In this document: one piece after another, positions 43,337 to 52,430 of the stretch
Numbering within the stretch: position 1 is the first letter of the stretch
Layout: the number at the start of each line of letters is the position of its first letter
NCBI GenBank assembly: GCA_937967505.1
Contig: CALCJM010000008.1
Location: 53,130-117,129 of the forward strand
Direction: 5' to 3'
DNA length: 64,000 nt
Source of the DNA: an uncultured Pirellulaceae bacterium
Lineage (GTDB): Bacteria; Planctomycetota; Planctomycetia; Pirellulales; Pirellulaceae
The notes under the pieces: generated by a model
The model's input: the letters and a program-made list of their open reading frames with translations, nothing else
Databases searched by the model: none
What the model was told of the DNA's origin: nothing
Translations under genes and position numbers: made by a program

Positions 43337-44977
43337 TTACTGATGATAAACCACCTGAAGTTTCACCATCAGAGGTTCAATCTGTCGTCGATAGGCATTG
43401 AGTGCCGGCGCGTTGGTCCCCGCATAGCCCACCAAGCTGTCTTTAAACTGGATCCACGACTTGAACATCTTGTTCAGCTGCGCGGGCTTGGGGTCATACA
43501 ACCGGTCAGTCATCGTGCGGTTGTGCAGATCATAGCAGCGTTGATGGAAATTCTTGACCGGACGAGTGATGGTGGCCGGGGCACCAACGGCGGCATTCTC
43601 CAGTTCATGCGACAACTGCTCAAGATCCGCAGCAACACGTAACATGGATCCATGATCCAGCAAGGGCTGCGTACCAAAGGCTTCGTGGAGAGTTTGCATC
43701 GAGTAGTTAATTTCGTCCAACTCCAGTCGCAGCGACGGATTGTTCAGGCTGCTGCACTGATTGAACATACCGTTCCAATTTGATTCGAACTGACCAAATT
43801 CGGTCGCCAATTGGCCAACGCCCCCATTGTTGCGAATCAAACCGCTGAACCGGTCGCATTGCTGTTGAAACGTTTTGGCCGAGACAAGAATGTCGGCCGG
43901 ATTTTCCATCGACAGCAAATCCTGTAACGTAATCTGCCGAAAGACCTGCGCGCTACTGACACCGACATTGGACGATAATTGGGCAAGATATTCGCGGTCC
44001 AGTTCGTATGGAATAAATAGTTGCTCCTGAAGTTGCCGACCGATCGATTCAATGTCCTGTACGTCATGTCGCAAGCGTTGACTGGGGTATTTACTGATCT
44101 GACGGCTTAGTTGTCTCCATTGGCCAATTCCGTCCTGATAGATTGCGGTCGCCGCCTGGTAGTCGCCCCGCCGAATAACTGAAGCAGACTGCTGAATCAC
44201 CGACAGCAGCATTTGACACTGACGAATCATATTCGTTGACGCGGGTTGTTCGCGCACCTCATAACGCAGGTTTTGCGACAGGTGATCCAGATGGGTCGCC
44301 AGCTGCGAGGCCAACTGCAGCACCCGCTGATTGTCAAACTGGGGCGCAACCCCCAGCACTTCTCCCAACCGTTTGTCATACCCAACGCACAAATCGATAC
44401 CTCGGCGGCTTTTCTGTAACACGGCCGGGGCGCTTTGCAAGTGGTAGTTGAGCAATCTCCACTGTTGATCAACGCTGCGAAAATCATCCACCAGATACAT
44501 CGGGTGCGGCACCGTTTGCGCTTTCCGCGCCAACAGATCAATATTGACACGCAGTTGAAGCGCGTCGGCCAACAACGGCCGTACACCGGGTATGGAAAGT
44601 TCAATCTGTCGCAGATCGTCGATCAAGTGGTCGCATTCATCTGACCAGTCGCGCAGGGTTTTTCGCACCGTTAAAATCTGCCCGCCACCGTTGACGTTGA
44701 TCGTGCCCGGGGTGGGACGGCGACCGGGAGCAGGAACCGCAGGCAGCGGTTGTGCCTGCGGGCGCGGAAAACCGGGACGCTGCTGCCGGGGGTCCTGAGC
44801 CTGCTCAAGTTGTGATTCCAGCAGGCCACGCAACAATCCTTCAACAAAAGTTCGCCGGTTGGCCCGTCGCTGGTCTGACACCTGGGCCGACGCAACGCCG
44901 ACGCAGACCGTGCAGGTGGAGAACAGAAACAGAATCAGGAAAGTCGTGGCAAGATACTCTCGGGAAATCGCAAACAT
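43337..44977 (-). CDS. Large secreted hypothetical protein
   Basis: ATG 44977 gives a signal peptide (FLILFLFSTCTVCVGVASA, cut after ASA) and about 546 residues. Residues after the signal contain a Pro/Gln-rich linker (PRPQAQPLPAVPAPGRRP), then a mainly helical region rich in Gln and Leu with repeated patterns such as LEQLSHELENA and LDHLSQNLRYE. No catalytic motif is seen. The Gly/Gln-rich composition and helices suggest an extracellular structural or binding protein. No known family recognised. Confidence 0.7.
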   Translation of the reverse strand: MFAISREYLATTFLILFLFSTCTVCVGVASAQVSDQRRANRRTFVEGLLRGLLESQLEQAQDPRQQRPGFPRPQAQPLPAVPAPGRRPTPGTINVNGGGQILTVRKTLRDWSDECDHLIDDLRQIELSIPGVRPLLADALQLRVNIDLLARKAQTVPHPMYLVDDFRSVDQQWRLLNYHLQSAPAVLQKSRRGIDLCVGYDKRLGEVLGVAPQFDNQRVLQLASQLATHLDHLSQNLRYEVREQPASTNMIRQCQMLLSVIQQSASVIRRGDYQAATAIYQDGIGQWRQLSRQISKYPSQRLRHDVQDIESIGRQLQEQLFIPYELDREYLAQLSSNVGVSSAQVFRQITLQDLLSMENPADILVSAKTFQQQCDRFSGLIRNNGGVGQLATEFGQFESNWNGMFNQCSSLNNPSLRLELDEINYSMQTLHEAFGTQPLLDHGSMLRVAADLEQLSHELENAAVGAPATITRPVKNFHQRCYDLHNRTMTDRLYDPKPAQLNKMFKSWIQFKDSLVGYAGTNAPALNAYRRQIEPLMVKLQVVYHQ

Positions 44978-45379
44978 GGTCGATCCAAGGATGGAGGTAG
45001 ACAAATCATCAACGGTAAAAGTATAACCCATTTGCCCGCCAAGTCAGCTTGCCGCTGTTCAAACGACCCGTTCAATCAGAAAGCCAACCGAATGTTTCCA
45101 ATTGGTCTTTCACGGCATCCCCATTTTCGAACCTGCGTGTTTAATTTGCCAAACGGCCCGACGCCGCAGAAGTATTGCTGGCAACCTCCTGCTCGATTGG
45201 CTACCATATCGCTGATTGCCGTCCGCGCTGATTACCGTCCGGAAACAAAGTAGTCTAAATTGCCCCGGATCCATACTTCCTGGCAACGCAACCGCTGGCG
45301 GGTCCGTGAATCGGGCGTTAAAGATTATTCAGCGTACGGCGCTGGCGTAACATTTTAAAACTAATAAGGTTGTTAGGTG
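44978..45379. other. Intergenic region upstream of the sulfatase gene
   Basis: About 400 bases between divergent genes. A Shine-Dalgarno-like AAGG (45366-45369) precedes the sulfatase start. No repeat or further gene is visible; a promoter pair could not be identified with confidence. Confidence 0.35.
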
Positions 45380-46903
45380 ATGCAAAAAACGATGAGGTTA
45401 CTTTGTGCTTTCTGTCTGCTGACAGCTTGCTGGATGATAACCACCACCCATTTAATCGCCGACAATGGCTCAGACGCGTCTGCTCAGCCTCCCAATATCG
45501 TTTTAATCATCGCCGACGATATGAACTGGAATGACTGTGGGGCCTACGGTCATCCCGCAATTCGGACGCCCAATATCGACAGATTGGCAAGTGACGGCTT
45601 GCGTTTTCAGAATGCCTGGTTGACGACGAACTCGTGCAGCCCCTCCCGGTCCAGCATTTTGACAGGAAAGTATCCGCACAATACGGGGGCGGAGCAACTG
45701 CACTGGCCGTTGCCAAAGGGAAGTGCGACTTTCGCCCGGAAATTAAAGCAGGCGGGTTACTATACTGCGGCGGCGGGTAAATGGCATTTGGGAGACCACG
45801 TGCGCGATCATTTCGATCGCATTTACGAGGCTTCTGCCGCCGGTTTCGTCTTGCCTTCTGGCGAAGATGGAAAATCAGGAAAAATGGTAGCGGCTCAACC
45901 CAGCGGATGTGAGGACTGGGAGAATGCAATCGAGGATCGCCCGCGCGATAAACCGTTCTTTCTTTGGCTCGCTGCGCTGGATCCTCATCGTGAATATACG
46001 CCCGGTGCGCTTGATCCACCTCATCGTCGTGACAATGTGATCGTTCCACCGCACCTTCCGGATACGCCCGAGGTGCGGGAGGACCTGCGGCTGTACTACG
46101 ACGAAATCGGTCGTCTTGATTTGTATGTGGGGAAAGTCGTCGCCAAACTCGAATCTCAGGGCGTTACAGACAATACACTGATTCTGTTCATCAGCGACAA
46201 CGGTCGACCATTCCCGCGCGACAAGACTTCGTTGTATGACGGCGGGATTCGGACACCCTGGATTGTGCGTTGGCCGGAAAAAATAGCCGCCGGCAACACC
46301 ACCGATGCGTTAGTAAGTTCGGTCGATATCGCAGCCTCTTTTTTGGAATTGGCCAACATTGGCAGCGCTGCCTTGCCGGGAGATGGATCTGATTTTTCCC
46401 AAGTCCTGTTCGATCCTTCTTTGACGCATCGAACTTATGCATTTGCCGAAGACCACTGGCACGACTACGAAGACCATGCGCGCTGTGTCGTAACTCCGCG
46501 ATACAAGCTGATACGCAACGATTATCCTGACTTGCCGGCAACACCATCTGCCGATGCAGGGCGCGGATTGACCTGGCAGGCAATGCTGAAACTGGAGACA
46601 GAGGGGAAGTTATCGCCGCCTCAACGCAATTGTTTCGTGTCGCCGCGTCCAGCGTGGGAGTTGTTTGATTTGCAGCGCGATCCTGCCGAGCTGATTAACC
46701 GGATTGATGATCCGGCCTACCAATCGGTGCGAGCGGAACTAATGGGTGCATTGGAAGAATGGACCCAAAGGACCAACGACTTTTTACCGACCAAACGGAC
46801 ACCCGATGAATTTGATCGTGTCACTGGCGAACCCGATCATTCAGTTCGAGTCCGCCCACGTCGGTCAAAAAAAGAGATGTTCGGCACCAACAGCAAATAT
46901 TGA
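45380..46903 (+). CDS. Secreted sulfatase (formylglycine type)
   Basis: A signal peptide (residues 1-28, LLCAFCLLTACWMI) precedes a full sulfatase: NIVLIIADDMNWNDCGAYG with metal Asp46/Asp47, the formylglycine motif SCSPSRSSILTG (Cys86), GKWHLG with Lys and His, and FISDNGRPFPRDKTSLYDGG with further metal ligands. The Cys needs activation by a formylglycine-generating enzyme, not seen here. It should remove sulfate from algal polysaccharides outside the cell. GTG 45377 just upstream is an alternative start. Sulfatases are highly expanded in marine planctomycetes. Confidence 0.94.
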   Translation: MQKTMRLLCAFCLLTACWMITTTHLIADNGSDASAQPPNIVLIIADDMNWNDCGAYGHPAIRTPNIDRLASDGLRFQNAWLTTNSCSPSRSSILTGKYPHNTGAEQLHWPLPKGSATFARKLKQAGYYTAAAGKWHLGDHVRDHFDRIYEASAAGFVLPSGEDGKSGKMVAAQPSGCEDWENAIEDRPRDKPFFLWLAALDPHREYTPGALDPPHRRDNVIVPPHLPDTPEVREDLRLYYDEIGRLDLYVGKVVAKLESQGVTDNTLILFISDNGRPFPRDKTSLYDGGIRTPWIVRWPEKIAAGNTTDALVSSVDIAASFLELANIGSAALPGDGSDFSQVLFDPSLTHRTYAFAEDHWHDYEDHARCVVTPRYKLIRNDYPDLPATPSADAGRGLTWQAMLKLETEGKLSPPQRNCFVSPRPAWELFDLQRDPAELINRIDDPAYQSVRAELMGALEEWTQRTNDFLPTKRTPDEFDRVTGEPDHSVRVRPRRSKKEMFGTNSKY

Positions 46904-46997
46904 TTTCGTAAGGTTGTCTATTGCACCGTAGTAGCAAGCCTACTGCCATTGGCCCCGATCAAGGCAGTGCTTATTCAACGAAGCACGAAGACTCGGC

Positions 46998-47981
46998 CTA
47001 TCCTCCCGTGTAGGGGCCCAAAAATTTATCTCCGTTAAAATGTATCAAATGGGTTGGTTCGTCCGATAGCCAAACTTCAGTTTCCCAGCTGATATCGCAA
47101 ACCCATTTTCGAAATGAAGCTCGATTCGCAAATGCACTTACATATACGCGCGGCACTTTGCAGGTACCCATGCTTTTTTCCATTTGCAGATGGCGGATGT
47201 GATCAACAGGATTCGCAGAATGCACAGCCTCAATAAGAATTATCCATGCTCTTGCTGGAGAATACGCGACCACATCCGGGAGCCGTGCATGGGCCAAATC
47301 ATTCATTCCAAGCTTCCTCAGATAGTCTTCGTCCAAAAATAGCGATTTGTTTTTTGCATCACCTACGTACAGTAAGAGCGCGTCCGGCACAAATTGCGGG
47401 AGAAATGACTCAACTACTTCTTTTTGAAGTTGGTTATGGGGTCCTTGGTCCAACTCCAAACTCGTTCCATCTGGCGTTTTTATCTGGACGAATATCTTTT
47501 CACGATTCTTATTGATTCTGACTTTGAGCGAACCGGCAACTTTCTTGAACTCGCCAAGCTTTTCCTCCCAATCGGGACGCCCAAACGATTTGAGAATCTC
47601 GCCCGCCGTTTTTGAAATTGCGTATCCTCGTGTAGGGTCATTGTAGTTTGCATCAGGATTGCCCGCACTCTCTGAAACTACTCCGGCAACGATCAATACA
47701 TCCAGTTCTTGTCGCTTGACATCGTCGTATGAACCGCGCGACAGCTTTTGTCCGTAGTGCTTGTTCCAAAACTCAATCATTTGCCGAGTAGTAATTTTGT
47801 GTTTACTCTCAGATTCGTTTGCGGCATCCGTCCATTTACTAACAGGCTTCAGGTTTGCGCAACCCAACAACGCCAATCCCAGACGTTCCCAACGGCGATT
47901 CGTATCTTTCGTTGGCGTTATCTCCAATGCAATTAACAAATCAACTGCATCTTTGATTTTCGTTTTCGCGGACTTACTCAA
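46998..47981 (-). CDS. Type II restriction endonuclease, BsuBI/PstI family
   Basis: The 327 residues align with the BsuBI/PstI fold: YDDVKRQELDVLIVAGVV and NPDANYNDPTRGYAISKTA in the N-terminal domain, then GPHNQLQKEVVESFLPQFVPD, LLYVGDAKNK, and a PD...E catalytic region (Pro-Asp 235-236 in HARLPDVVAY, Glu251 in IILIEAVHS). PstI-like enzymes recognise CTGCAG, but the site here is not known. It overlaps the methyltransferase gene by four bases (ATGA), an obvious coupled pair. Base composition is more AT-rich than the neighbours. Confidence 0.9.
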   Translation of the reverse strand: MSKSAKTKIKDAVDLLIALEITPTKDTNRRWERLGLALLGCANLKPVSKWTDAANESESKHKITTRQMIEFWNKHYGQKLSRGSYDDVKRQELDVLIVAGVVSESAGNPDANYNDPTRGYAISKTAGEILKSFGRPDWEEKLGEFKKVAGSLKVRINKNREKIFVQIKTPDGTSLELDQGPHNQLQKEVVESFLPQFVPDALLLYVGDAKNKSLFLDEDYLRKLGMNDLAHARLPDVVAYSPARAWIILIEAVHSANPVDHIRHLQMEKSMGTCKVPRVYVSAFANRASFRKWVCDISWETEVWLSDEPTHLIHFNGDKFLGPYTGG

Positions 47982-49003
47982 AATAACAACGGCTGTTTCG
48001 GTTGATTCAATTTTTGGATTTCATTCGTTGTCAGAATTGGAGACTTGTTAAGATATTCCATTACCGATTTGGCCAATTCTCGCGCGAGTAATGGAGGAAC
48101 AGCATTGCCAATTTGGTTAAACTGACTTCCCACACTACCGGAAAACCTGAACCAATCCGGGAATGATTGCAAACGAGCACCTTCTCTAACCGTCAACCTT
48201 TTCCTTCGGCCATCCGGCAATTTAACCCTAAGCATATCTCCTGTTGCACCATTTAAATTCCTACATGTGACTGTTCTGGATGGCCGATCCAGATGCAGAT
48301 CCCGCGGACGTACACACTGCGATTTTTTTTCATACTTGGCAACGTATACATCCATGCTCTTGGTGAGAAATTTTGAGTCTTCGTTCGTTGCAAATGCAAT
48401 GTCGCCGATTGCATCACCAGCTGTAAAATACTCTCGGCCCAACTTCTTCGGAAACCTCCATTCACCACGATGGGCCACCACAAAAAGTCTCTCGCGTTTC
48501 TGAGGCACACCATGCTCTACCGCCCGAATTAGCTTGTGCTCGACGACATAACCCAACGCCATCAGTTCTGTAACTATCGAGTGGAAATAATTTTTGTTCC
48601 GATAGAGCATCCCGCGGACATTTTCAAACATCGCCAATCGAGGCTGATACATTTCGACTGCGGAAATAAACGCAGGGAACCCATCACGCCTGTCCCCTTT
48701 CCCACCCTGCTTACCTCCCACACTGAATGGCTGACACGGAGGACCGCCAATAATGACATCTGCGTCGGGACCCAAATCCATACCGGGTTCCAAGAAAACT
48801 TGGTGACATTCACCACATAGATTTGACGAATACGTATCACATGCATCCCCCAACATCTCATATCCAATTGTCTCAAAACCGACTGACTCAAATCCAAGGG
48901 CCATGCCTCCGCAACCTGCGAACAGGTCAAGAACCATTAACTTTCTCCCCCGACGATTCGAAGGTCTTTTTAAGTGATCTGCTAAATACTCTAAATAATT
49001 CAA
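47978..49003 (-). CDS. DNA (cytosine-5)-methyltransferase
   Basis: The 341 residues carry all main C5-methyltransferase motifs: I (MVLDLFAGCGG, about 23-33), IV with catalytic Cys90 (GGPPCQPFS), VI (MFENVRG), VIII (QKRERLFVV), IX (RPSRTVTCR) and X (GNAVPPLLA). The target-recognition region (about 195-260) is compact. It modifies cytosine and should protect the site of the partner endonuclease. It begins with ATG 49003 in an AT-rich region. Pairing with a BsuBI/PstI endonuclease, whose classical partners are adenine methyltransferases, is discussed separately. Confidence 0.95.
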   Translation of the reverse strand: MNYLEYLADHLKRPSNRRGRKLMVLDLFAGCGGMALGFESVGFETIGYEMLGDACDTYSSNLCGECHQVFLEPGMDLGPDADVIIGGPPCQPFSVGGKQGGKGDRRDGFPAFISAVEMYQPRLAMFENVRGMLYRNKNYFHSIVTELMALGYVVEHKLIRAVEHGVPQKRERLFVVAHRGEWRFPKKLGREYFTAGDAIGDIAFATNEDSKFLTKSMDVYVAKYEKKSQCVRPRDLHLDRPSRTVTCRNLNGATGDMLRVKLPDGRRKRLTVREGARLQSFPDWFRFSGSVGSQFNQIGNAVPPLLARELAKSVMEYLNKSPILTTNEIQKLNQPKQPLLF

Positions 49004-49385
49004 CTTCTAATCCGTCAAAAGTGGAGAGAAACGGCTTCAATTTTCCACTTCAAAATTCTAAGTGATCATTGACCATTACACAACTTGCTCTTTTCACCAC
49101 GAAAAACCAAAGAAAACCAACATGTTCGCGGTATAACAAATATCAAGTTCTCTGTTCGCGATGACCAATAGCCCTTGGCCAATTCCGGTCTGTTTAACGA
49201 AGAGTTTCACTTCGCTCGCTTGCCCTGCGAGACGCACGCAGACTGCCGTCGGTCAATAACCAAAAACACTTTATTTTCATGTGAACCGCCGGAATCAGTT
49301 TTGACTCCCAAGGCGGAATGTAGTGCAATAAGCCGTTTCTATCGCAGCAGACCTTGCCAAACAATCAACCATACAGGACGCGGAA
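49004..49385. other. AT-richer intergenic region after the restriction-modification pair
   Basis: The 382 bases before the class III aminotransferase gene are AT-rich up to about 49150, in line with acquisition of the restriction-modification genes from elsewhere. No integrase, repeat or attachment site is visible. A Shine-Dalgarno-like AGGA lies seven bases before ATG 49386. Confidence 0.35.
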
Positions 49386-50795
49386 ATGACGAAGCAGCCC
49401 CAACTTCAGGCAGACCAACTTAAACAGGATCCTCGTCTGGCAGAGGCAAAACGTCTGATACTCGAAACCGTCGCGGAACATCAACAGACCATGCAGTCGG
49501 TTCGACCGGCCAACCCGGATCTGGCACAGTCCTACCAGCAGATGCTGGAGAAATTTGGCGATCTGCGAAACGGCACGCTGTTCTTCCCCTACCTGTCCAG
49601 CGGTTTTGGCAATGGTCCATTCGTCGAACTGGCCGACGGCAGTGTGAAACTGGATATGATTACCGGCATCGGCGTGCACGGATACGGGCACAGCCATCCT
49701 TTATTGGTCGAGGCGGCTATCGACACGGCAGTCAGTGATACCGTCATGCAGGGCAACCTGCAACAAAACCCTGAAAGCTACCAGTTGACTGAACTGTTAG
49801 TGAACACGGCCAACGAGTCCGGAGCCGATTTTAAACATTGCTTCCTCACGACCAGCGGAGCAATGGCCAACGAGAATTCCTTAAAGATTGCCTTTCAGAA
49901 AAACCATCCCGCCAACCGCGTGATCGCGTTCAGTCACTGTTTCGCCGGCAGAACACTGGCTCTCGCCCAGGTCACCGACAAGGCAGCATACCGAGTTGGG
50001 TTGCCCGACACCATCGCCGTCGATTACCTGCCATTCTTTGATCATCAGGATCCGCAACGCAGCACCGAAATTGCGGTTAATCACCTGAACTACTTGGTAA
50101 AACGTCACCCCGGCAAACATGCGGCGTTGTGGATGGAGCTGATCCAGGGAGAGGGGGGCTACTACCCGGGCGACAAGGCTTTTTTCGAAGCGCTGATTAC
50201 GGTCGCAAAAGAAAACAATATTTGCGTCATCGCCGACGAAGTTCAGACATTTTGCCGAACGACTCGTCCGTACGCATTTCAGCATTTCGGGCTGGACAAA
50301 ATGGTTGATGTGGTAACGATTGGAAAAATCTCGCAGGTCTGCGCAACCCTGTTCACCGATCAGTACAAATTCAAACCCGGTCTGATCAGTCAAACCTTCA
50401 CCGGCAGCACGATGGCCATCAACGCCGCCAACGCAATCGTGAGCAATTTAATCAAGCAGGGAAATTTTGGTACAGCGGGGCGTAACCAGCAATTACACGA
50501 CTACTTTGTCGCTGGTATCAAAGCAGTCGGTGAAAAATACCCGGGCTCGATCGCCGGTCCCTATGGTTTGGGGGGCATGGTGGCGCTAACCCCGTTCGAG
50601 GGCAAACCGGAGGACTCCAACGAACTGGCCCGCAGATTGTTTGATGCAGGGTTGATGTCGTTCATGGCCGGCGGAAACCCGGCGCGCGTGCGGTTCCTAA
50701 TGCCAATCGGCTGTGTCACCAACGACCATCTGGATATTGCGTGCCAAATTCTTGAACGCGTGATCGGCGAAATGGTCGCCGCAAGAAACGCGTAG
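49386..50795 (+). CDS. Class III aminotransferase (PLP-dependent)
   Basis: The 469 residues are a class III (acetylornithine/4-aminobutyrate-type) aminotransferase: FLTTSGAMANENSLKIAF, HCFAGRTLA, the carboxylate-contacting ELIQGEGGYYPG, the PLP-binding IADEVQTFCRT with Asp, and the catalytic Lys in VVTIGKISQVCATL. The substrate amine is not clear; the enzyme is similar in length to aminotransferases acting on omega-amino acids. It is a single gene just right of the restriction-modification block. Confidence 0.9.
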   Translation: MTKQPQLQADQLKQDPRLAEAKRLILETVAEHQQTMQSVRPANPDLAQSYQQMLEKFGDLRNGTLFFPYLSSGFGNGPFVELADGSVKLDMITGIGVHGYGHSHPLLVEAAIDTAVSDTVMQGNLQQNPESYQLTELLVNTANESGADFKHCFLTTSGAMANENSLKIAFQKNHPANRVIAFSHCFAGRTLALAQVTDKAAYRVGLPDTIAVDYLPFFDHQDPQRSTEIAVNHLNYLVKRHPGKHAALWMELIQGEGGYYPGDKAFFEALITVAKENNICVIADEVQTFCRTTRPYAFQHFGLDKMVDVVTIGKISQVCATLFTDQYKFKPGLISQTFTGSTMAINAANAIVSNLIKQGNFGTAGRNQQLHDYFVAGIKAVGEKYPGSIAGPYGLGGMVALTPFEGKPEDSNELARRLFDAGLMSFMAGGNPARVRFLMPIGCVTNDHLDIACQILERVIGEMVAARNA

Positions 50796-50836
50796 CCGCC
50801 TGCTTTGCTACAGCACAAGACTCATACACCGCTCCG

Positions 50837-50931
50837 AAACGTGGCTACGCTCGCCAGAGCGTGGAGCCTGCCGGACAAGGCTCAGCCTCACCCAAACGCT
50901 TCCACCGTCTGGCGACGGTAGCCACGTTTTA
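50837..50931. repeat. Palindromic repeat (CGTGGCTAC family)
   Basis: The left arm (AAACGTGGCTACGCTCGCCA...) and the right arm (TGGCGACGGTAGCCACGTTT) are inverted repeats about 28 bases long with a 35-base centre. Related single arms occur at 22281-22310 and 61821-61853. No gene is contained; the element lies between convergent genes and may form a large hairpin. Confidence 0.7.
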
Positions 50932-50945
50932 CCAATCGGAAGATG

Positions 50946-52091
50946 CTACGGCGAAAACACTGGCACGTAATTCAACGGCATTTGCAGAATAATGCATCCC
51001 ATTGCCGCACCGAACGGCAACTCAGCCTCGCTGAAAGCCCATGAACCGTCTGCCGACTGAGACTTCACTAACTCATCGCGGATCGCCGGGTACCACATGT
51101 TCCAGTACTCTCCACCAGCGTGCCACATTGCCTGCACCGCATAGTAATTTGAGTAAAAGTAATGCGACGAGCGATTGGTACCAGAAGGTTTGAACTTTTT
51201 CAGGTAAACGAGCGCTTTTTCAACGCTTTCTCCTTCGTAGATGCCGGCACTATACAGCGAGGTAACGCCGGCGGCGGTCATCGCAAACGTGCTGTGTCCC
51301 CCCCCCTGGACATAGCGGAAGCTACCATTATCTTTCTGACTGTTTTTGACGTACTCGATACATTTTTTTCTGACCTCGTCAGGCACATCGATACCCGCAT
51401 CCCGCGCACCACGTAACCCCATGATCTGGCAAACGGTAATGGACAGATCCGCATCACTTTTAGCCGGCTGATAGCGCCAACCGCCCTGATCGTTCTGCGT
51501 CCGGCAGGTCAAATCAACCGCCTTGCGAAGCTTCTTTCCGATCTCCGTTTTCTGTGTCATGCCGTAGGCTTGCGAAAGAAACAACATACTGAAACCATGG
51601 CCGTACATGTTTTCATTGCTGGTTTCCGACCGGGAAATATACCCCGTCTCCCGCACGTTCTTCAAAATAAACTCGACACAGTAATCGATCGCCTTGCCAA
51701 ACTTCCCTTGCCCCGGCGTATGACCGGCACACATAAATGCCAATCCCGCCAGCGATGCCGTCGCCACGCCACCGCTGTAACCTCCGTTGCCGAACGCACC
51801 GCGGTTGCGGCCCGACTTGACCTGGTTTCTTAACAGAAAATTCAACGCCTTGTTGATCGTGGTTTGCGTTGGCGGCGTCATCAATTCGACCGGCGATTTC
51901 TCGTTAGGTGAATTCTGGCGATCCAGCGGCTGCACAGGCTTCCAAAGCGTGACGGGTTTGGCTAACGCGGACGGACCTCCCGATGCAAACATGCTTCCAG
52001 TGGCCCCCGCAGCAGAAATGGCCATGGCTGATTTAAGCCAGGCACGCCGGTCGGGAGTGAACGATCTACGGTTTTTCATTTTGTCGGCCAT
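50946..52091 (-). CDS. Secreted squalene-cyclase-like repeat protein (TAT signal)
   Basis: The N-terminus (RRAWLKSAMAISAAGATGSMFA) is a twin-arginine-type signal. The rest is an alpha-alpha barrel of prenyltransferase/squalene-cyclase repeats, e.g. LTCRTQNDQGGWRYQPAKSDADLS and KNSQKDNGSFRYVQGGGHS. Conserved catalytic DXDD of true squalene cyclases is not found, so it is not a terpene cyclase. Such proteins are abundant in planctomycetes and of unknown role. Second copy of the fold lies at 54749-56863 across transketolase. Confidence 0.8.
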   Translation of the reverse strand: MADKMKNRRSFTPDRRAWLKSAMAISAAGATGSMFASGGPSALAKPVTLWKPVQPLDRQNSPNEKSPVELMTPPTQTTINKALNFLLRNQVKSGRNRGAFGNGGYSGGVATASLAGLAFMCAGHTPGQGKFGKAIDYCVEFILKNVRETGYISRSETSNENMYGHGFSMLFLSQAYGMTQKTEIGKKLRKAVDLTCRTQNDQGGWRYQPAKSDADLSITVCQIMGLRGARDAGIDVPDEVRKKCIEYVKNSQKDNGSFRYVQGGGHSTFAMTAAGVTSLYSAGIYEGESVEKALVYLKKFKPSGTNRSSHYFYSNYYAVQAMWHAGGEYWNMWYPAIRDELVKSQSADGSWAFSEAELPFGAAMGCIILQMPLNYVPVFSP

Positions 52092-52430
52092 ACAGGCCCC
52101 CGGAAGGTTGATTTAAAAGTGCGCGGATGATCTCTCGACGTGCCAGATTGGCGGCGAAACCGGCATTTCATGCGTATGCCCATGGAAATAGTCCGTGCAA
52201 TAGTCTATCCTGTCACGCGCATTCCGTCAAAATCAGACGGAAACTGCGGCACCATCTGATTCGCTGATCTCGCAGGCGTTTGAAAGGGACAAAACATCCC
52301 CACTAAGTCAAGCTCCTGCGACTTCTGCGAGCTTCTGCGAGCGACAAGCCTGGTGAAAATCCAGATGCCGTACACCAGCCACCATCCTGAACATTTCAGA
52401 GACAGAAAACCATTTAAGGAAACAACATTT
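52092..52430. other. Divergent intergenic region before transketolase
   Basis: About 340 bases. A direct repeat (CTTCTGCGAG, twice at 52321-52341) is the only notable structure. AAGGA lies ten bases before ATG 52431. Otherwise no gene or clear promoter. Confidence 0.35.
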
